From NCBI GenBank assembly GCA_902538495.1, contig CACBFJ010000002.1, positions 62,001-126,000 on the forward strand: DNA of 64,000 nt, read 5' to 3'. This document shows, piece after piece, positions 17,565-27,177 of this stretch. How positions within the stretch are numbered: the stretch's first letter is position 1; the number at the start of each line of letters is the position of its first letter. The notes under the pieces are model-generated. The model was not told the origin of the DNA. It did not search any database and saw nothing but the letters and a program-made list of their open reading frames with translations. This DNA comes from an uncultured Pelagibacteraceae bacterium. Its GTDB lineage: Bacteria; Pseudomonadota; Alphaproteobacteria; Pelagibacterales; Pelagibacteraceae. Both the position numbers and the translations under genes were made by a program.

Positions 17565-18170
17565 ATGTTTAATAATCTTTATAAAAAGTGTTTAGATTTA
17601 GCGGCACACAAAAGTTCAAAATATTACTTAGCAATTGTATCTTTTGTTGAAAGTTCTTTTTTTCCAATTCCTCCTGACGTTATGGTCATACCGATGGTGA
17701 TCTCAAAAAAGAATGATTTTATCAAAATCTTTCTTATAACAACGATTTTTTCTGTTATGGGCGGTATGTTGGGTTATTTAATAGGTGCTTTCTTTTTCGA
17801 TTTTGGATCACAAATTATGAGTTTTTATGGATATGAAAATAAATTATCTAATATCAAAGAAAATTTAGTTAATAGTGATGGTTTTTATGCCTGGCTAGGT
17901 ATACTTTTTTTAGCAGGATTTACACCTCTTCCCTATAAAGTTTTTACCATTGCAAGTGGCCTAATAAGTTTTAATTTTTTTATATTCATCTTTATTAGTT
18001 TGGTTTCAAGAGGGTTAAGATTTTTTATAGTCTCATACCTCTCTTATAAGTTTGGGAATTTATTTACTGAGTTTATGGAAAAGCACGGGTCAAAATGGTT
18101 TACAATAATTGGATTATTAATTGTTATAATTGCCTTTTTTATTTACCTAATTATAAAATTTTATGTTTGA
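17565..18170 (+). CDS. DedA/YqaA-family membrane protein
   Basis: A 201-aa polytopic membrane protein of the VTT/DedA superfamily, YqaA-like branch. The reentrant-helix region is SFVESSFFPIPPDVMVIPMVI and the second half has FLAGFTPLPYKVFTIASGL, both with the Pro-rich pattern of the family. DedA proteins are linked to lipid-carrier or lipid flipping; the role of this branch is not settled. It overlaps dsbB by 8 bp and begins a yqaA-dsbB-coq7 operon. Confidence 0.87.
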   Translation: MFNNLYKKCLDLAAHKSSKYYLAIVSFVESSFFPIPPDVMVIPMVISKKNDFIKIFLITTIFSVMGGMLGYLIGAFFFDFGSQIMSFYGYENKLSNIKENLVNSDGFYAWLGILFLAGFTPLPYKVFTIASGLISFNFFIFIFISLVSRGLRFFIVSYLSYKFGNLFTEFMEKHGSKWFTIIGLLIVIIAFFIYLIIKFYV

Positions 18171-18648
18171 TTTAAAAAATGAATTCTATCTAAAAATTAT
18201 TTTAATTATTAGCTTTACTGCATTAATATTTGCGTATTTCATAGAACATATTTTAGGTCATCAACCATGTAATTTATGTATTATTGAAAGAATTCCTTAT
18301 TGGATAAGTATAATCTTAATTGCAATAATTTTTATCATAAAGAAAAATCAAAAATTTTTAACTTTGTTGTTAATTCTTACCTTTGTCTTTTCGTTTACAA
18401 TTTCTATTTACCATTATGGGATTGAGCAAGGTTTTTTTGAGGAGTCAACCGTATGTAGCGCCAGGAATTTTACAGAAAATATAACTAAAGAAGATTTACT
18501 TAAAGAGTTAAGTAAAAAAACTATAAGCTGTAAGGATGTGACATTTAGGTTTTTTGGATTTTCACTAACAAGTATTAATGTTGTATTAAGTTTATTATTT
18601 ATTATAACCCTCATAAAAATTTTTATAAAATATGAAAAAAACAAGTAA
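18163..18648 (+). CDS. dsbB: Disulfide bond formation protein B (DsbB family)
   Basis: A four-helix inner-membrane protein that reoxidises the periplasmic disulfide donor and passes electrons to ubiquinone. The first redox pair is C36-C39 in HQPCNLCIIERIPYW. The second periplasmic pair is C98 (STVCSA) and C123 (ISCKD), as in the family. It overlaps coq7 by 17 bp, so a quinone-using oxidase sits in an operon with a quinone-biosynthesis gene. Confidence 0.92.
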   Translation: MFDLKNEFYLKIILIISFTALIFAYFIEHILGHQPCNLCIIERIPYWISIILIAIIFIIKKNQKFLTLLLILTFVFSFTISIYHYGIEQGFFEESTVCSARNFTENITKEDLLKELSKKTISCKDVTFRFFGFSLTSINVVLSLLFIITLIKIFIKYEKNK

Positions 18649-19162
18649 CAAAGTTGAAGAATTTATAAGAGTTGATCATGCAGGTGAAAGAGGGGCTGTC
18701 AAAATTTATGAAGGCCAGCTGCTAGCTCTAAATACAATTGTTAAGAATGAGGATCTAAAAAAGACAATTGAAGACATGAAAGAGCATGAGGTAGAACATT
18801 GTCAATTTTTTGAAAATGAAATAAAAAAAAGAAATATCAAACCTACAAAATTTTTACCTTTATGGGACTTAATGGGTATAGGTTTAGGGTTTGGATCAAC
18901 ATTATTAGGAAAAAAAGCAGCGATGTTGTGTACTGCATCAGTTGAAGAAGTGATAGACAAACATTATTTAGATCAAATTAATCAGTTAGGTCCAGAAGAA
19001 AAAGAATTAAGAAAAAAAATAACTAAATTTAGACAAGATGAGCTAGATCACAAAGATATAGCCTATGAGGAGGGTGCATCAAAAAAAGGTTTTTACTCAA
19101 TTATGGACAAAATAATTAAAACAGGTTCAAAAATAGCTATTCGTATTTCAGAAAAAATTTAG
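18632..19162 (+). CDS. coq7: Demethoxyubiquinone hydroxylase COQ7
   Basis: A di-iron monooxygenase of ubiquinone synthesis. The four-helix metal ligands are visible as two repeats: RVDHAGERGAVKIYEGQ with EHEVEH, and ASVEEVIDKHY with DELDH. At 176 aa it is the usual bacterial COQ7 size. This is the alphaproteobacterial/mitochondrial solution in place of the FAD enzyme UbiF. It is the last gene of the yqaA-dsbB-coq7 operon and converges on the HNH gene with a 3-bp gap. Confidence 0.93.
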   Translation: MKKTSNKVEEFIRVDHAGERGAVKIYEGQLLALNTIVKNEDLKKTIEDMKEHEVEHCQFFENEIKKRNIKPTKFLPLWDLMGIGLGFGSTLLGKKAAMLCTASVEEVIDKHYLDQINQLGPEEKELRKKITKFRQDELDHKDIAYEEGASKKGFYSIMDKIIKTGSKIAIRISEKI

Positions 19163-19165
19163 AGA

Positions 19166-19735
19166 TTAAGCCTCAAGCTCAACATCCCAATACAAATAAT
19201 CCATCCAACTTTTATGTAAATAATTTGGAGGAAAATTTTTTCCGTTACGATGTAGATCTTCTGTTGAAGGTTGATAAGGGTACTGACTTAACTTCATCCC
19301 TGATGTTTTTAAAAGTTTACCACCTTTTTTAACATTACATTCAGAACAAGCTGTTACAACGTTATCCCAATTAGTTTCTCCCCCTTTAGATCTTGGCAAC
19401 AAGTGGTCAAAAGTTAGCTCTTCACCACTACCACAATATTGACAAGAAAATTTATCTCTTAAAAAAACGTTAAATCTTGTAAAACTTGGTTTAGTTTGAG
19501 GGACAATATAATTTTTTAATGCAATAACGCTTGGTAGCTGCATATTAAAAGATGGACTCCTAATTATTCTGTCATAACTACTTACTATAATAACTCTATC
19601 TAAGAATACCGACTTGACAGTATCTTGCCAAGACCACAAGGACAAAGGATAATAGCTTAGCGGTCTGTAATCTGCATTTAAAACTAATGCAGGACATTTT
19701 TCTAAGGAAACATTTTGTTCAACAAAATTATTCAT
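19166..19735 (-). CDS. HNH endonuclease family protein
   Basis: A 189-aa protein with a complete HNH/zinc-finger core: CQYCG, then TFDHLLPRSKGGETNWDNVV, then ACSECNVKKGGK. The N-terminal about 70 residues (VLNADYRPLSYYPLSLWSWQD) are conserved in a group of widespread bacterial HNH proteins that are not part of restriction systems. No methyltransferase or phage gene is adjacent. Its biological role is unknown. Confidence 0.88.
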   Translation of the reverse strand: MNNFVEQNVSLEKCPALVLNADYRPLSYYPLSLWSWQDTVKSVFLDRVIIVSSYDRIIRSPSFNMQLPSVIALKNYIVPQTKPSFTRFNVFLRDKFSCQYCGSGEELTFDHLLPRSKGGETNWDNVVTACSECNVKKGGKLLKTSGMKLSQYPYQPSTEDLHRNGKNFPPNYLHKSWMDYLYWDVELEA

Positions 19736-19772
19736 AAATAATAGTAGCTTAATTAAAAAATTATTTCAATAA

Positions 19773-20432
19773 TTAGCGGTTATTAAATTTTTTTAAAATA
19801 TAATTTAATCCTATGCTTGAAGCCTCTACTGGGATATGATGTCCGCAATTTTTTATGAGTTGTGTTTCAACATTAACACCATTCCTAATAAAAAAATCCT
19901 TAGCTTCAAGCAAAAAATTAGGTGAAACTATTTCATCTGCGTCACCATGAATCATTAAGATATCTGCATCCACGCTCTTTTTTTTCGTTAAATATTCTTG
20001 ATTAATTATTTTTCCTGAAAAACCTACTATACAATTATAACTTTGATCAGAGATTAAACCTATGTTTAATGACATCATGCAGCCTTGGCTAAAACCAGAT
20101 AAACAAATTTTATTATTCTCTAATTTAAATTCATTTTTTATTTCGTTTATAAATTTGTTTAGTTTGGTTTCTGCTTTTTTTGATTCATTTAGAATATATT
20201 CTGGGTCATCCTTTGATAAATCAAACCACTGATAACCTGTAGGATTTATTGAACATTTCTCATGACCGTTCGGACAAATAAAAATTGTGTTAGGCAAATG
20301 ACGTCTCCAGCCTAAAGATAGCGTACTAATATCTTGACCATCACCCCCATACCCATGAAGTAAGATTATTGCATTCTCAATTTTTAAACCCTTCTCAGGT
20401 TTTAATATTATTGCATCAAGACAAAATGTCAT
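19773..20432 (-). CDS. Phospholipase/carboxylesterase family alpha/beta hydrolase
   Basis: An alpha/beta hydrolase of the carboxylesterase/acyl-protein-thioesterase-like family, 219 aa. The oxyanion-region motif is LLHGYGGDGQDI. The nucleophile is S115 in GFSQG, the Asp is in HGDADEIVSP, and the His is in CGHHIPVEA. No signal peptide, so it is cytoplasmic. Substrate unknown. Confidence 0.9.
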   Translation of the reverse strand: MTFCLDAIILKPEKGLKIENAIILLHGYGGDGQDISTLSLGWRRHLPNTIFICPNGHEKCSINPTGYQWFDLSKDDPEYILNESKKAETKLNKFINEIKNEFKLENNKICLSGFSQGCMMSLNIGLISDQSYNCIVGFSGKIINQEYLTKKKSVDADILMIHGDADEIVSPNFLLEAKDFFIRNGVNVETQLIKNCGHHIPVEASSIGLNYILKKFNNR

Positions 20433-20481
20433 AGTTTATAATTAATGTTTTTTTATTTTAAAAACACCCTACAATAAGTAA

Positions 20482-20685
20482 ATGATTTCTGGAATAATTT
20501 TAAAAGTGCTATCAATATCACTATTAATTGTCGTAGGAATAGTCCTTATACTTGGAATTGGAACTTTGTTTAAAGGAGGAGAGACTAGTAAAAAATACTC
20601 AAATAAATTAATGCAGTTGAGAGTAATATTGCAATTTATTGCTATTATCGTATTAGTGGGATTTGCATATTTTTTTAAGAACTAA
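20482..20685 (+). CDS. HIG1-domain twin transmembrane protein
   Basis: A 67-aa protein with two hydrophobic helices flanking SKKYSNKLMQLRVILQF, the pattern of HIG1/twin-TM domains. In mitochondria HIG1 proteins associate with cytochrome c oxidase and respiratory supercomplexes; a similar respiratory role here is inference. Its stop overlaps that of the convergent tlpA-like gene by 4 bp (CTAA). Confidence 0.8.
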   Translation: MISGIILKVLSISLLIVVGIVLILGIGTLFKGGETSKKYSNKLMQLRVILQFIAIIVLVGFAYFFKN

Positions 20686-21191
20686 TTATAAAGTTTTAGC
20701 CACTCAATAAAATTTTCTTCATTAAAATCTAATGAACCAATAACTCTAGCGAATTCTTTTCCATTTTTATTTAGTAAAATTGAAGTCGGAATTCCTCTTA
20801 AAGCAAACTTTTTTGTTAAATTTATATTTTCATCGAAATATAAATTTAAATTTTTAATGTTCATGTCATCAAAAAATTTTTTAGCTTTTTTAATATTTTC
20901 CTGTCCAACATTTACAGGAAATATTTTGAGGTTATTCAAATCTTTGTTTGATTTCAATAAATCTAACGATGGCATTTCTTCTTTGCATGGAGCACACCAA
21001 GTTGCCCAAAAATTTAGCAATAAAATGTTTCCTTTATAATCACTTAAATTTAGTTGATTATTTTGATCATCTAAGATGATTAAATTTGTGTATTCTTTTA
21101 ATTCTTTATTAATTATAAGGTTTTTAATATTCGGGGTTTCATTTGCAAACGTATTTGAAATTAAAAATATAAATATTACTAAAAATCTCAT
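20682..21191 (-). CDS. TlpA-like periplasmic thiol-disulfide oxidoreductase
   Basis: A 169-aa thioredoxin-fold protein with an N-terminal signal peptide (hydrophobic run to about residue 16) and redox motif WCAPC at C66-C69 inside LNFWATWCAPCKEEMPSL. The cis-Pro loop is RGIPTSILLN. It is probably anchored or secreted to the periplasm, where relatives keep cytochrome or oxidase assembly factors reduced. It is divergent from argH with 24 bp between starts. Confidence 0.9.
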   Translation of the reverse strand: MRFLVIFIFLISNTFANETPNIKNLIINKELKEYTNLIILDDQNNQLNLSDYKGNILLLNFWATWCAPCKEEMPSLDLLKSNKDLNNLKIFPVNVGQENIKKAKKFFDDMNIKNLNLYFDENINLTKKFALRGIPTSILLNKNGKEFARVIGSLDFNEENFIEWLKLYN

Positions 21192-21215
21192 ATTAAAAAG
21201 GTATAAATAATTAGC

Positions 21216-22607
21216 ATGGTAAAAAATAAAAACAATAAGGCAATTTGGAATAGCCGAATAAAAACAAAGACATCTGCTCTCTATAAAAGATATGGGAGCT
21301 CAATTATCATTGATAAAAAACTTTTTAAAGAAGATATAATCGGATCTATCGCTCACGTAGAAATGCTTTTTAAACAAAAAATTATTTCTTTTAAAATTAA
21401 AAATAAAATTATCTATGGTCTTAATAGAATTGAAAAAGAAATACTAAATAATAAATTTGAATTTAATAAAGAATTTGAGGATATTCATATGAACATAGAA
21501 AAAAGACTCACACAATTAATAGGTGACGATGCAGGCTACATTCATACGGCCAGATCAAGAAATGATCAAGTTATTACAGATTTAAAGATGTGGATGAAAT
21601 CAGCAACTCAAAATATAGACTTAAATTTAAAAAAATTGATTAAAACCAATCTTAAGATTGCAGAAAAAAATATTAAAACTATTATGCCTGGTTTCACTCA
21701 CCTAAAAAACGCTCAAGCTTTATCTTTAGGTCATTACTTAATGTCTTATGTTGAAATGTTTACTAGGGATAGAAAAAGATTTTTAAATAATTTAGAAAGT
21801 CTTAATGAAAACCCTCTGGGTGTATGCGCATTGACTGGAACCTCCTTTAATATAGATAGAAAACTTACGACGACAAAATTAGGTTTTAAAAACCCTACTA
21901 ACAATTCAGTAGATACAGTATCAGACCGAGATTTTGTTTTAGATTTTTTATATTGTTGTTCAGTATGTGCAATGCATATATCTAGAATAGCTGAGGAATT
22001 AATAATTTGGAACTCCGATGGTTTTAACCTGATAAATTTATCAGATAAAGTTGTAACAGGATCTTCCATAATGCCTCAGAAAAAAAATCCAGATATGTTA
22101 GAATTTTTGAGAGGAAAGACAGGAGGGATGTACGGCAATTTATTTTCAATGCTAACTGTGCTTAAAGGTTTACCTCTATCTTATTATAAAGATCTTCAAG
22201 AAGATAAAGAGATAATCTTTAAAACTAATGATACTTTGAATAGTTGTTTAAAAATTCTTGACGAAATATTGAATAATTTTAGTCCAAATAAAAAAAAAAT
22301 GTTAGAGTTGGCCAATAATGGGTATATTACTGCAACTGATTTAGCTGACTATATTGTTAAAAATCATTCTAAATCTTTTAGAGAAGCTTATCAAAAAACA
22401 GCTGCAATCATAAATATGGCTGAGAAAAGAAAAAAAAAATTATATGAGTTAACATTATATGATTTGAAAAAAATTGAACCGAATTTGACAGAAGATGTTT
22501 TAAAAGTATTCGATTTAAAAAATTCTGTAAATTCAAAGAAATCTTATGGAGGAACTGCTTTTGATAATATAAAAAAAATGATAATAAAATATAAGAAACG
22601 ATTATGA
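21216..22607 (+). CDS. argH: Argininosuccinate lyase
   Basis: The last step of arginine synthesis, splitting argininosuccinate into arginine and fumarate. The fumarase/aspartase superfamily signature GSSIMPQKKNPD is present. The N-terminal TARSRNDQV and GFTHLKNAQ segments are typical. At 463 aa it has normal length. It is first in an argH-lipoprotein-lysA operon joined by ATGA overlaps. Confidence 0.95.
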   Translation: MVKNKNNKAIWNSRIKTKTSALYKRYGSSIIIDKKLFKEDIIGSIAHVEMLFKQKIISFKIKNKIIYGLNRIEKEILNNKFEFNKEFEDIHMNIEKRLTQLIGDDAGYIHTARSRNDQVITDLKMWMKSATQNIDLNLKKLIKTNLKIAEKNIKTIMPGFTHLKNAQALSLGHYLMSYVEMFTRDRKRFLNNLESLNENPLGVCALTGTSFNIDRKLTTTKLGFKNPTNNSVDTVSDRDFVLDFLYCCSVCAMHISRIAEELIIWNSDGFNLINLSDKVVTGSSIMPQKKNPDMLEFLRGKTGGMYGNLFSMLTVLKGLPLSYYKDLQEDKEIIFKTNDTLNSCLKILDEILNNFSPNKKKMLELANNGYITATDLADYIVKNHSKSFREAYQKTAAIINMAEKRKKKLYELTLYDLKKIEPNLTEDVLKVFDLKNSVNSKKSYGGTAFDNIKKMIIKYKKRL

Positions 22608-22729
22608 TGAAAAAATTTTATCTTTTATTGATAATTTGCCTACTAGTAATGTCTTGTGGAAAAAGAGGAGATCCTACCTATAAAGAACCAAATTCCAAAA
22701 TACCTTATTATGTTACAAAATATTCATGA
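22604..22729 (+). CDS. Small LptM/YifL-like lipoprotein
   Basis: A 41-residue lipoprotein missed by the ORF track. It has a basic start (MMKKF), a hydrophobic segment, and a lipobox LVMSC with the lipidated Cys at residue 18. The mature start CGKRGDPTYKEP resembles the CGxKGPLYxP motif of YifL/LptM, which in enterobacteria helps LptD assembly. Its ATG overlaps the argH stop and its stop overlaps the lysA ATG (both ATGA), so translation of all three is coupled. Confidence 0.85.
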   Translation: MMKKFYLLLIICLLVMSCGKRGDPTYKEPNSKIPYYVTKYS

Positions 22730-23940
22730 AATATGTAAATAAAAATTTTTTTGTAGAGGATATTAAAGCATCTTATTTAGCAAAAAAATTTGGAACTCCG
22801 CTTTATTGTTATTCATCAAAAAAGCTAAAAAATAACATAAGTAATTTGAAGAATAATTTTAGAAAAATTGATCCAATTATATGCTTTTCTGTAAAATCAA
22901 ATCCCAATACATATCTGTTACGGGAAATTAGCAAACAAGGTTTGGGTGCTGATGTTGTTTCAATTGGTGAGCTAATGAAAGCCCTTAAAGCAGGAATAAA
23001 GCCAAAAAATATTGTTTTTTCAGGAGTTGGTAAAACTGAAGTTGAAATTGAATACGCCGTTAAAAAAAAAATATTACTTATAAATGCAGAGTCTAAAAAT
23101 GAAATTTTGCAAATAGAAAAAATTGCTAGAAAGCACAAAACTAGAGTTAATGTAGGAATTAGATTAAATCCAAATACTGATGCAAAGACTTTGAGCCAAA
23201 TATCAACAGGGAAAAAAGAAAACAAATTTGGGGTTTCCGATAAAGTATTCCTGACACTTGTCAACTATGTGAAAAAATCAAAAAATTTAAAATTGAAGTG
23301 TTTAAGTGTTCATATAGGAAGTCAAATCTTAGACTCAAAACCATATGAAAAAATGCTCAAGATACTTGATAAAATTATAAAAAAAACCAAGTTCAATTTT
23401 GAATATATTGATTTAGGCGGTGGAATGGGAATTAGTTACAATGATGATAAGAAAACTTTAAATCTAGATAAATATTCCAATAGTATAAAAAAATTTATAA
23501 AAAAAAATAAGTCTAAAATCATACTAGAACCTGGTAGATCTATAATTGGTAATACAGGTATTTTAATATCAAAAGTAATTTACAATAAAGAAGGATATAA
23601 AAAAAATTTCATAATATTAGACGCAGCCATGAATGATCTTATGCGTCCAGCCTTGTATAATGCAAAACATCAAATTAAACCAGCTATAAAGAATAATAGC
23701 TATACAAATAAAGTTTATGAATTTGTTGGTCCAATTTGTGAGAGCACTGATAAATTTGGATCATACAAAAAGTTTCAAAAATTGAAGGAGAATGATTTAA
23801 TAATTATTTGTGATGTTGGAGCTTATGGGATATCCTTAAGTTCAAATTATAATTTAAGACCCAAACCAGCAGAAATATTAATTAAAAAATCAAAAGCTAG
23901 TGTGATCTCAAAAAGACAGAAACTTATTGAAATAATATAA
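22726..23940 (+). CDS. lysA: Diaminopimelate decarboxylase
   Basis: A PLP enzyme of the alanine-racemase fold making lysine from meso-diaminopimelate. The PLP Lys is about residue 57 (CFSVKSNPN). HIGSQI, GGGMGI, EPGRSIIGNTG and the C-terminal CESTDKFG complete the family signature. It is 404 aa. Last gene of the argH operon. Confidence 0.94.
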   Translation: MKYVNKNFFVEDIKASYLAKKFGTPLYCYSSKKLKNNISNLKNNFRKIDPIICFSVKSNPNTYLLREISKQGLGADVVSIGELMKALKAGIKPKNIVFSGVGKTEVEIEYAVKKKILLINAESKNEILQIEKIARKHKTRVNVGIRLNPNTDAKTLSQISTGKKENKFGVSDKVFLTLVNYVKKSKNLKLKCLSVHIGSQILDSKPYEKMLKILDKIIKKTKFNFEYIDLGGGMGISYNDDKKTLNLDKYSNSIKKFIKKNKSKIILEPGRSIIGNTGILISKVIYNKEGYKKNFIILDAAMNDLMRPALYNAKHQIKPAIKNNSYTNKVYEFVGPICESTDKFGSYKKFQKLKENDLIIICDVGAYGISLSSNYNLRPKPAEILIKKSKASVISKRQKLIEII

Positions 23941-23952
23941 AGTTATCTAAAT

Positions 23953-24654
23953 ATGATAAGAAACTTTTTATTTTCATTTTCCTTTTTTTCAGGAATTGTA
24001 TTTATATCATTAATTTTTTTACCCTCACTTTTGTTGCCACAAAAAATTACTTTGTTTGGTGGGAAACTTATGGGTTATTGGTCTCAATTTTGTCTGAAAA
24101 TCATTCTGTCAACCAAGATAATTATCAAAGGAAAAGATAATATGATAAGTAACGAAAAGTTCTTCATCGCTTCTTCACATCAATCAATGTTTGAAACTTT
24201 TTTTCTTCAAACCATTTTTAATTCACCAGTGTTTATTTTGAAAAATGAACTCATGAGAATTCCTATTTTCGGATGGTATTTAAAAAAAATAGGCTCTATC
24301 TCAATAAAACGAGATAAGATTACTAAAGATAATATCAATTTTTTTGAAGATATTTCAGAAACAATTCAAAATTCTAAAAGACCGATAGTTATTTTTCCCC
24401 AGGCCACAAGAGTATTACCAGAAGATCGGCCACCCTTTAAAAAAGGAGCATCACGAATTTACGAAAAATTAAATATTCTCTGCCAACCGGTTGCAATCAA
24501 TTCAGGTTATGTATGGCCTAAAGACGGTATCAAAAAAACTAATAAGGTAATTACTATATCAATACTTAAGCCAATTAGTCCTGGATTACAAAAAGAGGAA
24601 TTTTTACAAGTCCTCCAAAAAAAAATTTATGACGAACTAGACATAATTTGCTAG
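23953..24654 (+). CDS. plsC: 1-acyl-sn-glycerol-3-phosphate acyltransferase (PlsC family)
   Basis: An inner-membrane lysophosphatidate acyltransferase with one or two N-terminal hydrophobic segments. The catalytic box reads HQSMFE, HX4E rather than the textbook HX4D; I believe an HQS.xE form occurs in alphaproteobacterial homologues. The second block is FPQATRVLPE, where EGTR is usual, also altered in the same subgroup. It converges with dnaN, overlapping by 4 bp (CTAG). Confidence 0.86.
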   Translation: MIRNFLFSFSFFSGIVFISLIFLPSLLLPQKITLFGGKLMGYWSQFCLKIILSTKIIIKGKDNMISNEKFFIASSHQSMFETFFLQTIFNSPVFILKNELMRIPIFGWYLKKIGSISIKRDKITKDNINFFEDISETIQNSKRPIVIFPQATRVLPEDRPPFKKGASRIYEKLNILCQPVAINSGYVWPKDGIKKTNKVITISILKPISPGLQKEEFLQVLQKKIYDELDIIC

Positions 24655-25763
24655 CCTTTCATTGGCATTACAATAAAAATACTATCAAAATCACTTGGAT
24701 CTTTAATTAGTACAGGTGAACCGGTATCATTAAAGTGCAATTCAATTTTCTCACCATCTAACTGAGAGGCTACATCAATCAAATACCTTGAATTGAAACT
24801 AATTTCTAGATCATGCTCAAATTTTGTTGCAATAGTCTCATTACCATCTCCACTGTTTGTATTGTTAACAGAAAGATTTAAGGTATCTTTTTTTAGACTA
24901 AATTTTACACCATCCTTTTTGTCTAAAGAAACTGATGCAACTCTATCCACTGAATTTAAAAATAATTTTAAATCGATCTCTAATTTTTTTTGATTATTTT
25001 TAGGTATCACTTGTATATAATTTGGGAATTTTCCATCAATAAGTTTTGAAATAAGAATGCTATTACTTAGTTCAAATTTTATTTTTGACTTCATATTTGA
25101 AATTTTTACTTCACCATCATAGTTATCTAAAATAGCACATAATTGAAAAATAGTTTTTTTTGGTAAAATTATAGGTTCAAAATCAATTTGTTTTTCTAGT
25201 CTTATTTTTGAAATTGACATTCTGTGGCTATCGGTTGCTACAGCTGTCAAATATTTTTTTTCATCAACCTCGGTTTGGTGTAAGTATATGCCACTTAAAT
25301 AATGCCTTGTTTCATCATTTGAAATTGAAAACTTACACTTATTTAATAATTTTAAGAATTTTTTAGATTTAATCGAAAATTCGTTTTGATTAAAATTTTC
25401 ATCAGTTACAGGAAACTCCGAATGACTTATACAATTAAGGTTGAAAATGGATTTGTCTGACTCAAGATGTAACTTATTCTTGTCATTTAAAGTTAAATTA
25501 ATTTTTTTTCCAGAAGAAATTTTTCTTACTATGTCATACATTATAGAAGAAGTTGTAGTAGTTTTACCCTCCTCGAACACTTCGATATTGTTAATTTGGT
25601 GAATAAAAATAATGTCTAGATCAGTTGCGGTTAAAATTAGTTTTGAATTATTAGCATTCAAAAGAATATTTGATAAGATTGGTAATGTTCCTCTTTTTTC
25701 TATAACTCCCTGACAGTAATTTAATGCTTGCTGTAAATCCTGTTGGTTTACACTAAACTTCAT
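24651..25763 (-). CDS. dnaN: DNA polymerase III beta sliding clamp
   Basis: The processivity clamp, 370 aa. N-terminal MKFSVNQQDLQQALNYCQGVIEKRGTLPILSNILL and the C-terminal HFNDTGSPVLIKDP...IVMPMKG are characteristic of the first and third clamp domains. It begins 11 bp inside the dnaA 3' end, so dnaA-dnaN form a tight operon. Confidence 0.96.
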   Translation of the reverse strand: MKFSVNQQDLQQALNYCQGVIEKRGTLPILSNILLNANNSKLILTATDLDIIFIHQINNIEVFEEGKTTTTSSIMYDIVRKISSGKKINLTLNDKNKLHLESDKSIFNLNCISHSEFPVTDENFNQNEFSIKSKKFLKLLNKCKFSISNDETRHYLSGIYLHQTEVDEKKYLTAVATDSHRMSISKIRLEKQIDFEPIILPKKTIFQLCAILDNYDGEVKISNMKSKIKFELSNSILISKLIDGKFPNYIQVIPKNNQKKLEIDLKLFLNSVDRVASVSLDKKDGVKFSLKKDTLNLSVNNTNSGDGNETIATKFEHDLEISFNSRYLIDVASQLDGEKIELHFNDTGSPVLIKDPSDFDSIFIVMPMKG

Positions 25764-27177
25764 TTTCTTTTGTATTATATAATATTTGGTTCTTTAAATT
25801 ATTTATATTTTCTACCATATCCTTGTCATTCTCTTTTAATCTCTCTATAGTTTTAACTGAATGAATTATAGTTGTATGATCTCTATTTGAAAATTCTCGA
25901 CCTATTTCTGGTAAAGATTTTGATGTAAGAATTTTAGTGAGATATATGGCGGTTTGTCTAGGTCTTACCAGATACCTTGATCTTCTTGAAGACAACATCT
26001 CATTCTTGCTAATTTTGAAAAATTTGCACACCAAAGTCTGTATTAAATCAATAGTAACTTTATTTTCATTAATATTCAGTAAGTCTTTTAAGACTACCTT
26101 AGTTTCAGCCAAATTAGGTAATTTATTATAAATTCTTGAGAAAGATATTAAACGGTTAATAGCACCAACTAATTCTCTTATACTGTTAGAAATTTCAAGG
26201 CTTATAAAATCTTTAATTTCCTTTGAAATTTCAATCTTATCTGCATAAAGCTTATTTAATTCGTTAATTTTTTTTTCAATTATATTCCTTCTTAATTCTA
26301 GATCAGGTTTTTGTATATCAACAACTAATCCTCCAGAGAATCTAGATTTTATTCTTTCTTGAATTCTAGATAATTTATTTGGAGATCTATCTGCAGATAC
26401 TATAATTTGACTCCCTTTATCAAGTAAAGCATTAAAGGTATGAAAAAATTCCTCCTGCATAGCTTCTTTTCCGTTCATAAATTGGATATCATCTATCAAT
26501 AATATATCAGTGTTTCGAAAATATTCTTTAAATCTTACCATGTCGTTTGATTTTATTGATTTAATAAATTGATACATAAAACGTTCTGCTGGAATAAACA
26601 TTACTTTTTTTCTTTTTTTTAATTCAAAACCTATAGAATTTAAAAGATGTGTTTTACCCATTCCAACACCTCCATAAATATACAAAGGATTATATTGGGA
26701 TAGATTTTCGGTGACTTTTAATGAAGCCTCATACGCAAGCTTATTACTGCTACCAGTTACAAAATTTTCAAATCTTTTATTATGATCAACTCGATTGTAT
26801 TGTAAAAAAGAGTCCTTTAAAAATGAAATATTTTCATTTTTTTTTAATAAACTTTCACTATTTTTTTGATTTTCTAAATTGATACTATTTTCTACAATTT
26901 TAAATTCTATCCTAATTAGATCTTTTTTAAAAATTTTTACGATTTGTAAGATTTGATCCAAATATCTTGATGTTATCCAATCTCTAATAAATCTGGTTGG
27001 CACTGATATCAGTATATAGTTATTGAATTCCTCAATAAAATTAATTTTTTTTAACCAACTTTCATAAACTTCCGATCCCAATTTTTTTTTCATATCGTTT
27101 TGAATTAATTGCCAATCTAATTTATTTGAAATAGATTTATTTATGTCTGGATTCTTGTAGCTATTTTCCATATTCAT
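25753..27177 (-). CDS. dnaA: Chromosomal replication initiator DnaA
   Basis: The initiator ATPase. Domain I is at the N-terminus (WQLIQNDMKKKLGSEVYESWL) and domain II is a short linker. Domain III has Walker A GGVGMGKTHLLNSIG and Walker B LLIDDIQF. Domain IV has the DnaA-box helix-turn-helix REFSNRDHTTIIHSV. It is 474 aa. The start is MNMEN; a second ATG two codons on is possible. It lies downstream of rpsT, a common alphaproteobacterial arrangement, with a repeat-bearing leader between them. Confidence 0.95.
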   Translation of the reverse strand: MNMENSYKNPDINKSISNKLDWQLIQNDMKKKLGSEVYESWLKKINFIEEFNNYILISVPTRFIRDWITSRYLDQILQIVKIFKKDLIRIEFKIVENSINLENQKNSESLLKKNENISFLKDSFLQYNRVDHNKRFENFVTGSSNKLAYEASLKVTENLSQYNPLYIYGGVGMGKTHLLNSIGFELKKRKKVMFIPAERFMYQFIKSIKSNDMVRFKEYFRNTDILLIDDIQFMNGKEAMQEEFFHTFNALLDKGSQIIVSADRSPNKLSRIQERIKSRFSGGLVVDIQKPDLELRRNIIEKKINELNKLYADKIEISKEIKDFISLEISNSIRELVGAINRLISFSRIYNKLPNLAETKVVLKDLLNINENKVTIDLIQTLVCKFFKISKNEMLSSRRSRYLVRPRQTAIYLTKILTSKSLPEIGREFSNRDHTTIIHSVKTIERLKENDKDMVENINNLKNQILYNTKENEV

